In this document: one piece after another, positions 9,146-17,041 of the stretch
How the letters are laid out: each line of letters opens with the position of its first letter
How positions within the stretch are numbered: position 1 is the stretch's first letter
Assembly: GCA_964400675.1 (NCBI GenBank)
Contig: CAYNVO010000003.1
Coordinates: 205,740 to 269,739 of the forward strand
Length of the DNA stretch: 64,000 nucleotides
From: 9FT-COMBO-48-23 sp964400675
GTDB taxonomy: Bacteria; Chloroflexota; Dehalococcoidia; GIF9; UBA5629
Reading direction: 5' to 3'
Notes under the pieces: generated by a model
What the model was told of the DNA's origin: nothing
The model's database searches: none
What the model saw: only the letters and a program-made list of their open reading frames with translations
Made by a program: the position numbers and the translations under genes

Positions 9146-9217
9146 GCCCCTGTAGCTCAGGGGATAGAGCACCGGCCTCCGGAGCCGGGCGCGAGGGTTC
9201 AAGTCCCTCCAGGGGCG
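9146..9217 (+). tRNA. tRNA-Arg (CCG)
   Basis: The acceptor stem GCCCCTG pairs with CAGGGGC, G discriminator at 9217, no encoded CCA. Anticodon stem CCGGC/GCCGG with loop CTCCGGA gives CCG. The T-arm AGGGTTCAAGTCCCT is intact. Confidence 0.96.
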
Positions 9218-9242
9218 CTTTGTTTTAAGGAAATTAACTAGA

Positions 9243-10130
9243 TTGAAAGAAAAAGATAAGATAACCGAGATCCGCTGGCATGGGAGAGGTGGTCAGGGGG
9301 CAGTAACATCAGCTGAACTACTGGCACTGGCAGCTATAGAAGAAGGTAAATTTGCACAGGCCTTTCCCAGCTTCGGTCCGGAGAGAAGGGGTGCACCGGT
9401 GCTGGTTTTTAATCGCGTTAGCGATGCCACACCCATTCGAGCCAGAGTTTCGGTAACAAATCCCGACATCGTGGTAATCTTGGATCCGGGCTTAATTTAC
9501 ATCACAGATGTCACTGCGGGACTAAAGGAAGGCGGCGTTATAGTAATCAATACCACCAAAACTATGGTTGACATAAAGTCAGAATTGAGCGGCCCGTGGA
9601 AACTGGCTGTGGTTAATGCAACTTCTATTGCTAGAGAGGCAATTGGCGTTCCAATCGTCAACACTACAATGCTCGGTGCTTTGATAAAGGCTGCAAATAT
9701 AGTAGAGCTAGAATCGCTAACAGAGCCACTCAAAGAGCGCTTCGGCGCTAGAGCCAAGGGTAATATGGATGCTTGTAGCAAAGCCTATGAAGAAACTGAA
9801 ATAGCTGAACTTAGCAGCGTGGTTAAAAAGCCAAGCAAAAAGTTCGAAGCGGAAACGTTTCCATCCTGGCGGGAATTGCTACCCGGCTGTATTATCACTG
9901 AAGCGGGTAATGCTAAGCAGTATCGCACTGGGGATTGGAAATCAGAGCGTCCAGTATGGGACCATAAGAAATGCATAAAATGTGGAATTTGCTATCTTTT
10001 CTGCCCCGAAGGATGCATCGGACAAAATGAGGATGGCTACTTCGAAGCCAATTTGTACTATTGCAAAGGATGTGGCATTTGTGCCCGCGAGTGCTGGACA
10101 GAGGCTATAAAGATGGTAGAGGAAGAATAA
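9243..10130 (+). CDS. 2-oxoacid (pyruvate):ferredoxin oxidoreductase, fused gamma-delta subunit
   Basis: Subunit of the CoA-dependent oxidative decarboxylase that reduces ferredoxin. Residues about 1-190 form the gamma domain (RWHGRGGQGAVTSAELLA, then AFPSFGPERRGAPV). Residues about 225-295 form a delta ferredoxin domain with two 4Fe-4S motifs, CIKCGICYLFCPEGC and CKGCGICARECWTEAI. In many organisms gamma and delta are separate genes; here they are one polypeptide. The start is a TTG at 9243 with only a weak AAGG upstream. The alpha gene follows after 3 bases. Confidence 0.92.
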   Translation: MKEKDKITEIRWHGRGGQGAVTSAELLALAAIEEGKFAQAFPSFGPERRGAPVLVFNRVSDATPIRARVSVTNPDIVVILDPGLIYITDVTAGLKEGGVIVINTTKTMVDIKSELSGPWKLAVVNATSIAREAIGVPIVNTTMLGALIKAANIVELESLTEPLKERFGARAKGNMDACSKAYEETEIAELSSVVKKPSKKFEAETFPSWRELLPGCIITEAGNAKQYRTGDWKSERPVWDHKKCIKCGICYLFCPEGCIGQNEDGYFEANLYYCKGCGICARECWTEAIKMVEEE

Positions 10131-10133
10131 AAA

Positions 10134-11309
10134 ATGGCAACAAAGCGAGTAGGCATGGAAGGCTCATTCGCCATAGCCGAGGCTATCAAGCTAGCCCGTG
10201 TCGAAGCAATAGCTGCCTATCCCATTACACCTCAGACTCACATTGTGGAGCGACTAGCTGAGTTTGTAGCTAACGGTGAGCTAGATGCCGAATATATACC
10301 AGTGGAATCAGAACATTCAGCGATGAGCGCCTGCTTAGGGACTTCGGCTGTAGGTGCCAGAACTTTTACTGCTACCGCCAGCCAGGGGCTGGAGCTTATG
10401 CATGAGGTCCTATATGTGGCATCAGGACTCAGATTGCCAATAGTTATGACAGTAGCCAACAGAGCACTTTCAGCGCCATTGAGCATCTGGACAGACCATT
10501 CTGATATAATGGCGGCCCGTGATTGCGGTTGGATTCAGATCTTTGCAGAAAATGCTCAACAAGCCTTTGATTTGATGTTATGTGCCTTCCGTATCGCTGA
10601 AGACCCAGCTGTCTTACTACCTACAATGGTTAACATTGATGGATTTTACATTTCACACACAATCGAACCCGTAGAAATTTTAGGGCAATCAGTAATAGAC
10701 AAATTCCTTCCCGAATACCATTATCCTTATCCTCTTGATCCGGATAGGCCGGTGACCATGGGCGCATTTGGTCCTCCATTCATTTACACTGAGACCAAGA
10801 AAGCACACGAGGTCGTATTAAGAGACTCTAAGAAAGTAATTACCAAAGTGTGGCAAGAGTTTGGAAAGCTCTCGGGGCGTAATTACGCACCAGTAGAGAA
10901 TTACAAAACAGAAAATGCTGATGTTCTGCTGCTATGTATGGGGAGTTTCAGCGAAACAGCTATGATGGCTATTGATAAGATGCAAGCTGAAGAGGAAAAG
11001 GTAGGACTAATAAGATTGCGCCTGTGGCGACCATTTCCCACTGAAGAGCTTCGCCAGGCTGTAAGCAAAGCTCAAGTGCTTATCATCTTTGACCGAGCCC
11101 TTTCTCTTGGAGGTGCACCGCCGGTCTGCTCCGAGATACAAGCAGCACTTTACCCGCTAAAAACCAGGCCGAAGATTATAAGTTTTGTAGGCAGTCTCGG
11201 CGGAAGAGAGGTCTCCGCTAAAGGCTTTGAAGACTTGATTCGCCATGGGGTAGATAAAGCGAAGCGAGGCGAGCTTGATGAATTCGAGATGATAGGAGTA
11301 AGAGGGTAG
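10134..11309 (+). CDS. porA: 2-oxoacid (pyruvate):ferredoxin oxidoreductase alpha subunit
   Basis: The 391-residue alpha chain carries the YPITPQTHIVERLAE signature near residue 27, the substrate- and TPP-proximal part of the PFOR fold, and the ESEHSAMSACLGTSAVGARTF segment in pieces around residues 60-80. The C-terminal domain II region (DVLLLCMGSF, then KVGLIRLRLWRPFP) is complete. It has the length and motif spacing of archaeal-type pyruvate Por alpha subunits, which makes pyruvate the best guess for substrate; 2-ketoisovalerate is less likely. Its stop shares one base with the GTG of the beta gene. Confidence 0.92.
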   Translation: MATKRVGMEGSFAIAEAIKLARVEAIAAYPITPQTHIVERLAEFVANGELDAEYIPVESEHSAMSACLGTSAVGARTFTATASQGLELMHEVLYVASGLRLPIVMTVANRALSAPLSIWTDHSDIMAARDCGWIQIFAENAQQAFDLMLCAFRIAEDPAVLLPTMVNIDGFYISHTIEPVEILGQSVIDKFLPEYHYPYPLDPDRPVTMGAFGPPFIYTETKKAHEVVLRDSKKVITKVWQEFGKLSGRNYAPVENYKTENADVLLLCMGSFSETAMMAIDKMQAEEEKVGLIRLRLWRPFPTEELRQAVSKAQVLIIFDRALSLGGAPPVCSEIQAALYPLKTRPKIISFVGSLGGREVSAKGFEDLIRHGVDKAKRGELDEFEMIGVRG

Positions 11310-12238
11310 TGGAAAGCCTAGCCATATATGTCCCACGATTAGTAACGACCAAGGAATATTTCGCTCCGGGGCATCGTGCCTGCATGGGCTGTGGCGAAGC
11401 CTTAGCTGTAAGGCTTGTGTGTAAGGCTCTGGGTAGAAATATAATCATTGCCAATGCCACCGGCTGCATGGAAATCGTTTCCTCACCACTTCCCTCCACT
11501 TCATGGGAAGTTCCCTGGATCCACACTCTATTTGAGAATACCGCAGCAGTGGCTTCTGGAATAGAAGCCGGAATAAAAGTCCTGAGCCGCAAAGGTAAAT
11601 ATACCAAGAAAACTAAAGTGGTAGCTATGGGCGGTGATGGCGGCACTGCGGATATCGGCTTTCAAGCTCTATCCGGTGCCCTTGAGAGAGGCCATGACTT
11701 TATTTATGTCTGTTTTGATAACGAGGCATACATGAATACCGGCATTCAGCGCTCCAGTTCGACTCCATTTGGTGCCTCTACCACGACCTCGCCCGCAGGC
11801 AAGGTTAGCATTGGGCAGACCACATGGAAGAAAAACCTGCCAGCTATCGCTGTAGCTCATGATATACCTTATGTAGCTACAGCGTGCCATAGTTATCCTT
11901 TTGACCTTATGAACAAAATTAGTAAAGCTGTGGAGGTAAAAGGACCATCTTATATTCACATACTGTCGGTTTGTCCTACAGGTTGGCGACTACCCTCCGA
12001 TTTAACTATCAGGGCAGGGCGACTAGCTGTTGAGACAGGCATTTTCCCTCTCTATGAGGTGGAGAAGGACCGATATACCCTGAATTTAGACTTCCCACAG
12101 CTGCGTCCTGTAGAGGATTATTTCAAACTGCAAGGAAGATTCAGGCATCTTTCAAAAGAGACAATATCGCAAATCCAAGAAAGGGTAGCCGCTAAATATG
12201 CCAAACTTAAAGAGCGAGTTGCCAAGAACGATTATTAA
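11309..12238 (+). CDS. porB: 2-oxoacid (pyruvate):ferredoxin oxidoreductase beta subunit
   Basis: The TPP-binding chain, 309 residues, starting at a GTG that overlaps the porA stop. Near the N-terminus HRACMGCGEALAVRL carries cluster-ligand cysteines, and NATGCMEIVSSPLPST follows. The TPP/Mg2+ motif is MGGDGGTADIGFQALSGA with YVCFDNEAYMNTGIQRS. SVCPTGWRLPSD holds the last cysteine of the beta chain. These match pyruvate-type Por beta more closely than KorB. The enzyme completes a Por complex from three genes, and the diaphorase module starts 2 bases later. Confidence 0.92.
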   Translation: MESLAIYVPRLVTTKEYFAPGHRACMGCGEALAVRLVCKALGRNIIIANATGCMEIVSSPLPSTSWEVPWIHTLFENTAAVASGIEAGIKVLSRKGKYTKKTKVVAMGGDGGTADIGFQALSGALERGHDFIYVCFDNEAYMNTGIQRSSSTPFGASTTTSPAGKVSIGQTTWKKNLPAIAVAHDIPYVATACHSYPFDLMNKISKAVEVKGPSYIHILSVCPTGWRLPSDLTIRAGRLAVETGIFPLYEVEKDRYTLNLDFPQLRPVEDYFKLQGRFRHLSKETISQIQERVAAKYAKLKERVAKNDY

Positions 12239-12240
12239 CA

Positions 12241-12690
12241 ATGAATGAAAAAATTAACGCTATTATAAATAAATACAATGGAGATAAAGGCCAACTGGTT
12301 TCCATACTTCAGGATATCCAGACTGAATACTATTATCTCCCCAAAGAAGCTCTTATTCAGGTAAGTGAAACCATGGGCATACCTGCAAGCCGAATATACG
12401 GCGTAGCTACTTTTTTCAGAGCTTTCAGTCTCGAACCCAGAGGTAAACATCTAATTAATGTTTGTTTGGGCACTGCCTGTCACGTCAGAGGTGCCTCCAG
12501 AATACTAGAGGAAATTGAGCGAAATTTAGCTATCAAGCGAGGCGAAACTACCAAAGACCACAAATTCACATTAGCGACAGTCAACTGCATGGGGTGTTGT
12601 GCCGTAGGACCAGCCGTGAAGATCGACGATGAATATTTCGGACATATGAGTACAGGCAAAGTAGACAATGTGCTAACCAAATTTGAGTGA
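12241..12690 (+). CDS. NuoE/HoxE/HndA-like [2Fe-2S] diaphorase subunit
   Basis: Thioredoxin-fold [2Fe-2S] protein of 149 residues, the small subunit of NADH-oxidising modules (NuoE of complex I, HoxE or HndA of hydrogenases). After an N-terminal helical domain (GQLVSILQDIQTEYYYLP) it has the four cysteines in CLGTACHVRG and NCMGCCAVGP. It follows porB by 2 bases, and its stop overlaps the GTG of the next gene by 3 bases, so it is made together with the NuoF-like and HoxU-like chains. Confidence 0.9.
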   Translation: MNEKINAIINKYNGDKGQLVSILQDIQTEYYYLPKEALIQVSETMGIPASRIYGVATFFRAFSLEPRGKHLINVCLGTACHVRGASRILEEIERNLAIKRGETTKDHKFTLATVNCMGCCAVGPAVKIDDEYFGHMSTGKVDNVLTKFE

Positions 12691-14567
12691 ATACTAACAT
12701 AAACGAAATGCCAAACAAACTCCGTTCAAAGCAAGATTTAGAGGCTCTACAAAAAGAGCTAATAAATGGAAGAAAATCAGACAAGGCACTGATTGCAGTC
12801 TGCAACGGTACCGCTTGCCATCCTTATGGTTGCGCCCAACTCATAGAAACCTTTAAGCAAGAAATATCACAACAAGGTCTGGGAAATAAAACAGAGTTGA
12901 GAATAACAGGCTGTCATGGTCTCTGTGAGAAAGGCCCGATCGTAGTTATTCAACCTGGTGATATTTTCTACCAACAAGTAAAGTTGGAAGACGTGCCTGA
13001 GATACTACGCGAAACCATCCGTAAAGGAAATATTATCGACAGGTTGCTTCACACCGACCCAACTACCAGCAGCAAGATTGTGCATAGGCATGAGATTCCC
13101 TTCTACCGAAAGCAAAGACGAAACATCCTCGGAAATAACACCGAAATAGACCCAATTAAGATAGACGATTATATCGCCATTGGTGGCTACACGGCTTTAG
13201 CCAAAGCACTGTTCGAAATGACCCCAGAGCAGATAATAGAGGAAATCAAACGCTCAGGCTTAAGGGGAAGAGGTGGCGCAGGTTTCCCTACAGGAACAAA
13301 GTGGGAATCATGCCGCCACGCACCTGGAGATATAAAGTATGTCATCGTGAACGCTGATGAGGGTGACCCTGGAGCCTACGCTAACGAAGGTTTACTTTCG
13401 GGCAACCCACACAGCGTACTTGAAGGCCTGATTATTGGTGCTTATGCTATCGGAGCTAGTCAAGGATATGTTTACGTGCGCAACGAATATCCTTTAGCAT
13501 TGGCTAACATAACAACTGCTCTAAACCAAGCACAGCAATTAGGTCTACTTGGGGGAAATATACTAGGGTCAGGGCTTGATTTTAATATCAGCATAACCAG
13601 AGGTGGAGGTGCCTTCGTCTGCGGTGAGTCTACGGCACTGATGGCATCCCTCGAAGGTAAGGTCGGAGAGCCAAGAGCTAAATATGTTCATACAGTGGAA
13701 AAGGGCCTATGGGATAGACCAAGTAATCTGAACAATGTAGAAACCTGGTCTAATGTGCCCGTAATAATCAATAAGGGCGCTGACTGGTACCGTACCTTAG
13801 GCACTGAGAGCAGCAAGGGTACAAAAATTTTCTCCCTGGTGGGTAGAATTAATAATACAGGCCTTGTAGAAGTGCCAATGGGTATAACCTTAAGGGAAAT
13901 CATCTATGATATTGGCGGCGGCATTCGAGACGGCAAGAAATTCAAGGCAGTGCAGACCGGTGGGCCTTCTGGTGGCTGCCTCCCTGAAAGCTTCCTTGAC
14001 TTACCAGTAGATTTCGACGAGTTGACTAAAGCCGGTTCGATGATGGGCTCAGGTGGCATGATTGTCATGGATGAGACTACATGCATGGTAGACATCGCCA
14101 AGTATTTCCTTACCTTCCTCGAAGAAGAATCCTGCGGTAAGTGCGTGCCATGCCGTGAGGGGATAAAAAGGATGCGACAAATTCTGAATGATATCACCGA
14201 GGGAAAAGGCAGCGAAGAAGATATTGACCTTCTGGAACAGCTATCCGCCACCCTCGTAGATAGCTCTCTCTGTGCTCTGGGCAGCACGGCACCAAATCCT
14301 GTCATTTCAACTATCCGCTATTTCAAAGATGAGTACGAAGCTCACATCAAGGAAAGAAGATGCCCAGCAGGTGTCTGTAAAGCTCTAATCCATTTCTACA
14401 TAATAGACGAAAAATGCCCGGGCTGTGGACTTTGTGTTAAAGCTTGTCCTCAGGAAGCCATAACATTCGTAGGCAAAAAGAAACCGGTTGTTCTGGACGA
14501 GTCGAAGTGTATCAAGTGCGGGGCTTGCTACGATGTCTGCAAACTAGGAGCTGTAGGTAGAAAATAA
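12687..14567 (+). CDS. NuoF/HoxF-like NAD(H)- and FMN-binding diaphorase with N-terminal [2Fe-2S] and C-terminal ferredoxin domains
   Basis: A 626-residue electron-transfer subunit. Residues about 30-115 are a thioredoxin-like [2Fe-2S] domain (CNGTACHPYGCAQ, then CHGLCEKGP). The central NuoF core has GLRGRGGAGFPTGTKW (FMN/NAD site), ADEGDPGAY and FVCGESTALMASLEG. The SLBB/4Fe-4S part has ESCGKCVPCREG and a later Cys in SSLCALG. The C-terminus adds two 4Fe-4S motifs, CPGCGLCVKACPQEA and CIKCGACYDVCKLGA. This layout is that of HndC and the beta subunits of bifurcating hydrogenases. The GTG start overlaps the upstream stop. It probably links NAD(H) to the ferredoxin pool fed by Por. Confidence 0.92.
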   Translation: MNTNINEMPNKLRSKQDLEALQKELINGRKSDKALIAVCNGTACHPYGCAQLIETFKQEISQQGLGNKTELRITGCHGLCEKGPIVVIQPGDIFYQQVKLEDVPEILRETIRKGNIIDRLLHTDPTTSSKIVHRHEIPFYRKQRRNILGNNTEIDPIKIDDYIAIGGYTALAKALFEMTPEQIIEEIKRSGLRGRGGAGFPTGTKWESCRHAPGDIKYVIVNADEGDPGAYANEGLLSGNPHSVLEGLIIGAYAIGASQGYVYVRNEYPLALANITTALNQAQQLGLLGGNILGSGLDFNISITRGGGAFVCGESTALMASLEGKVGEPRAKYVHTVEKGLWDRPSNLNNVETWSNVPVIINKGADWYRTLGTESSKGTKIFSLVGRINNTGLVEVPMGITLREIIYDIGGGIRDGKKFKAVQTGGPSGGCLPESFLDLPVDFDELTKAGSMMGSGGMIVMDETTCMVDIAKYFLTFLEEESCGKCVPCREGIKRMRQILNDITEGKGSEEDIDLLEQLSATLVDSSLCALGSTAPNPVISTIRYFKDEYEAHIKERRCPAGVCKALIHFYIIDEKCPGCGLCVKACPQEAITFVGKKKPVVLDESKCIKCGACYDVCKLGAVGRK

Positions 14568-14568
14568 A

Positions 14569-15288
14569 ATGATAACCTTAACTATAAACGGCCATGAATT
14601 TAAGGCTGAAGAAGGACAGACGATACTTCAGGTAGCCAGAGAAAACGGTATTGATATACCCACCTTGTGCCACCATGAAGCTATTGAGCCATACGGTGCC
14701 TGTAGGCTCTGTATCGTGGAAATTTTCAAAGGAAAACGTACTAAAATCGTCACATCTTGTCTTTATCCGGTGGAAGAAGGCCTGCAGGTTAAAACTGACT
14801 CGCCCAGAGTAATAAGTAATCGTAAAATGATACTGGAGCTACTCCTGGCACGTTGTTCTAAGAACAAAGTGATAATGGAACTAGCTTCGCAAATAGGCAT
14901 TGAGAAACCATCTTTCAAATCTGAGTATCTAGAAGACAACGACTGCATTGTGTGTGGTTTATGCGTTAGAGCTTGCGAGCAAGTTGTCGGAGTAAGCGCC
15001 ATTAGCTTGGTCAATAGAGGCATAACCAAAGAACCAGCATCGCCATTTCTCGAACCAGCCGCAGATTGCATAGGCTGCGGTTCTTGCTACTATATATGCC
15101 CAACTGGTGCCATAAAAATGGAGGACAGAAAAGACACCAGGATAATCTATAACTGGAAGGTAGAATTCAAACTTAAGAAATGCAAAGTATGTGGGAACTA
15201 CTGGGCGCCGGAAAAGCAATTAGACTACATCAAGAAAAAGTGGAATCTACCTGAAGATTTCTTCGATATCTGTCCCACTTGCAAATAG
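14569..15288 (+). CDS. HoxU/NuoG-N-terminal-like Fe-S subunit of a diaphorase
   Basis: A 239-residue iron-sulfur protein. It has a plant-type [2Fe-2S] domain at the N-terminus (CHHEAIEPYGACRLCIVEI, then TSC), two 4Fe-4S motifs (CIVCGLCVRACEQVVG and CIGCGSCYYICPTGAI), and an unusual C-terminal CxxC pair (CKVCG near residue 204, CPTC at the end) that could bind zinc or a further cluster. It lacks the H-cluster domain of HndD and the molybdopterin-like domain of full NuoG, so it is an electron conduit only. It starts 1 base after the NuoF-like gene and ends the operon. Confidence 0.88.
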   Translation: MITLTINGHEFKAEEGQTILQVARENGIDIPTLCHHEAIEPYGACRLCIVEIFKGKRTKIVTSCLYPVEEGLQVKTDSPRVISNRKMILELLLARCSKNKVIMELASQIGIEKPSFKSEYLEDNDCIVCGLCVRACEQVVGVSAISLVNRGITKEPASPFLEPAADCIGCGSCYYICPTGAIKMEDRKDTRIIYNWKVEFKLKKCKVCGNYWAPEKQLDYIKKKWNLPEDFFDICPTCK

Positions 15289-15319
15289 CTATACTAGCCA
15301 AAAACCACACCTGGACTCC

Positions 15320-15348
15320 TTGACTATATCAAACTACTTGACTATACT
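15320..15348 (+). promoter_or_regulatory. Promoter of tRNA-Pro
   Basis: TTGACT (15320-15325), 17-base spacer, TATACT (15343-15348), with the tRNA 5' end 9 bases downstream: a near-consensus housekeeping promoter. Confidence 0.7.
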
Positions 15349-15357
15349 TTTTCGCTG

Positions 15358-15430
15358 CGGGGTGTAGCGCAGTGGCTAGCGCGCATGGTTTGGGACCATG
15401 AGGTCGGAGGTTCAAATCCTCTCACCCCGA
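15358..15430 (+). tRNA. tRNA-Pro (TGG)
   Basis: Acceptor CGGGGTG pairs with CACCCCG, A discriminator, no encoded CCA. Anticodon stem CATGG/CCATG with loop TTTGGGA gives TGG. The T-arm GGAGGTTCAAATCCTC is intact. Confidence 0.96.
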
Positions 15431-15541
15431 CTTGCTATAGCACATAGCACCGTTGGCTAAGCACATCAAAACACAGACAAAGGACACCAGAACATCATGC
15501 CGTCAAATGTGCTTTCTGTATTTTTCAACCACACTCCACAT

Positions 15542-15817
15542 CTATTGACAGAAGGGGCACTTGATAGGAGAATCGATTACTGTGGCTTTGATATGAATTC
15601 TGCCATGACGGCTGCACGTGAGCTGATAGTATGCCCGCACTACTCTAGTATCGGCATCTTCCATTGTTGTACTTGAAATATAGTTAATTACACTAACTGC
15701 TTCTTTTGCTCCATTGCCATTATATAATGCACCACATTTGGGGCACCTTGTTGCATCGGGTAGCGCAATGCAACCACATCTCGAACATTGGACCTTATCT
15801 CTTACAGCCTGCATCAT
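15542..15817 (-). CDS. Small zinc-ribbon protein, unknown function
   Basis: A 91-residue protein with paired metal-binding motifs: CSRCGC and CPKCGALY near the N-terminus, then a single Cys-x-x-His-like CSRHG at about 69-73 and CPFCQ at the very end. AGGAGG lies 8 bases before the first of two consecutive ATGs. It is downstream of lexA and the DUF6504-like gene in the same direction, with a 79-base gap, so it may or may not share their transcript. I do not recognise a specific family; a nucleic-acid or protein-binding role is only a guess from the zinc ribbon. Confidence 0.75.
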   Translation of the reverse strand: MMQAVRDKVQCSRCGCIALPDATRCPKCGALYNGNGAKEAVSVINYISSTTMEDADTRVVRAYYQLTCSRHGRIHIKATVIDSPIKCPFCQ

Positions 15818-15896
15818 TGAAAAAACCTCCTCCCTTTAATCAATGGCATTAATTTATAGACTAGCTGCGGGTGAAGACTTCTTAGTAAATTTAGCT

Positions 15897-16151
15897 TTAA
15901 TCATAAAGCCGTCCTAAATACCAGGAATTTGACGCTGTATCACGATAAATATCGCAAATAACGCCTTTGCTCGTTCTAACCCTGAAGTAACTTTTTAGAA
16001 TCTCCTGCTCGAAGAGTTGCTCAGACACCTGCCATTGCTGATATATTCTGGTCACGCGCTCCGCTTTGCCGTTTCTGGCGATAGTTAACGGCGTCCCTTC
16101 AATATTAGCGGTCACTCTCAACTCTTCTGGTTTTTCAAGTAGCTTAGCCAT
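15897..16151 (-). CDS. DUF6504-like small protein in the lexA operon
   Basis: An 84-residue protein with a good ribosome-binding site (GGAGG before ATG 16151). The second half (YFRVRTSKGVICDIYRD, then WYLGRLYD) resembles the pattern of DUF6504 proteins (FxVRT..G..YxLYxD...W.L.RVYD), which are known mostly as neighbours of imuB/dnaE2-type mutagenesis genes. It lies 16 bases downstream of lexA, which supports a role in the SOS response, but no Y-family polymerase, imuA or dnaE2 gene is in this window. The family call is from memory of the pattern. Confidence 0.65.
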   Translation of the reverse strand: MAKLLEKPEELRVTANIEGTPLTIARNGKAERVTRIYQQWQVSEQLFEQEILKSYFRVRTSKGVICDIYRDTASNSWYLGRLYD

Positions 16152-16167
16152 TTCTAACCTCCAAGTT

Positions 16168-16833
16168 TTATTTAAATAAAGGCAATAATCGCCTCTTATT
16201 CTTATCTCCCAATTTCCTTATAACCCCGACAACCCTTCCCTGAACCTCCACGTTTTTGGGATTTACATATAGCGGTTCCATCTGCGCATTAGACGGCTGA
16301 AGGCGAATCATTTGCTTCTCTTGAAACAGTCTTTTTAGAGTAACCTCCTGCTTATCTTTTAGCCAGACAGCAACCATGTCTCCATCATCTGCCGTGTTTG
16401 TTGCCTCTATTAAGACAATATCTCCATCGTCAATCAGGGCATCAATCATTGAAAGACCCTTCACTTTCAAGGCATAGACTTCCTTGCCTTGAGTCAGCTC
16501 ATCAGTCAATTCTAATGTATCTATAGCTTCGTTTTTCCATGTCCCTAAATCTGGCACAGGGATTGGTTCACCTGCAGCAATGCTGCCTAACAGGGGTACC
16601 TTAACAACGTTTTTTCTATCAAGGAGCTGAATGCTTCTGAATATCTCCGGATCTCGATGGATATGACCCTCTCTCTCCAATATATTCAAATGATGCTGGA
16701 CAACAGCTGTAGAACTTATATTGCACCCCTTTAGAATGTCTCTAACCGTAGGTGCATAACCTCTCTCCTCTATAAAACCACGGATAAACTTCAGTATTCG
16801 TTGTCTTGTCTCACTTACACCGGGCTTTCTCAT
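16168..16833 (-). CDS. lexA: LexA repressor
   Basis: SOS repressor with self-cleavage. From the ATG at 16833 it has 221 residues: a winged-helix DNA-binding domain (RQRILKFIRGFIEERGYAP, then AVVQHHLNILEREGHI), a linker with the Ala-Gly cleavage site in GSIAAGEP (about 87-88), and the peptidase domain with the nucleophile Ser in GLSMIDALIDDGD (about 128) and general-base Lys in EVTLKRL (about 167). A GTG at 16842 would add three residues, but AAGGG lies correctly placed for the ATG. The promoter and repeats upstream (16857-16914) suggest autorepression. Confidence 0.95.
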   Translation of the reverse strand: MRKPGVSETRQRILKFIRGFIEERGYAPTVRDILKGCNISSTAVVQHHLNILEREGHIHRDPEIFRSIQLLDRKNVVKVPLLGSIAAGEPIPVPDLGTWKNEAIDTLELTDELTQGKEVYALKVKGLSMIDALIDDGDIVLIEATNTADDGDMVAVWLKDKQEVTLKRLFQEKQMIRLQPSNAQMEPLYVNPKNVEVQGRVVGVIRKLGDKNKRRLLPLFK

Positions 16834-16856
16834 AATAGACACCCTTGTTCAAACAT

Positions 16857-16914
16857 ATGTTTTACAAACCAATGTTCTACAAACAAGTGTACACATCTTC
16901 CAGGGATTTGTCAA
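16857..16914 (-). promoter_or_regulatory. lexA promoter with overlapping candidate LexA operators
   Basis: Minus strand TTGACA (16914-16909), 17-base spacer, TACACT (16891-16886), a near-consensus promoter. Just downstream, over the predicted start of transcription, the 12-mer TTTGTARAACAT occurs twice as a direct repeat 15 bases apart (16883-16872 TTTGTAGAACAT, 16868-16857 TTTGTAAAACAT). AAACATATGTTT (16851-16862) is a perfect palindrome overlapping the second copy, and GTGTACAC (16887-16894) is another. GAACA-type half sites recall Gram-positive SOS boxes, but the exact operator is unproven. Confidence 0.6.
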
Positions 16915-17041
16915 GCCCCTAAGCGTGATTTAAAAACAAAAATTTAAGGATAATAGACAGCCTGAAACTATAGAGAACAAGTTAACATGCCTGACAGGGA
17001 ACAGGAGTTGAGATATGATCTTTAAATCAGGATGGCGATTT

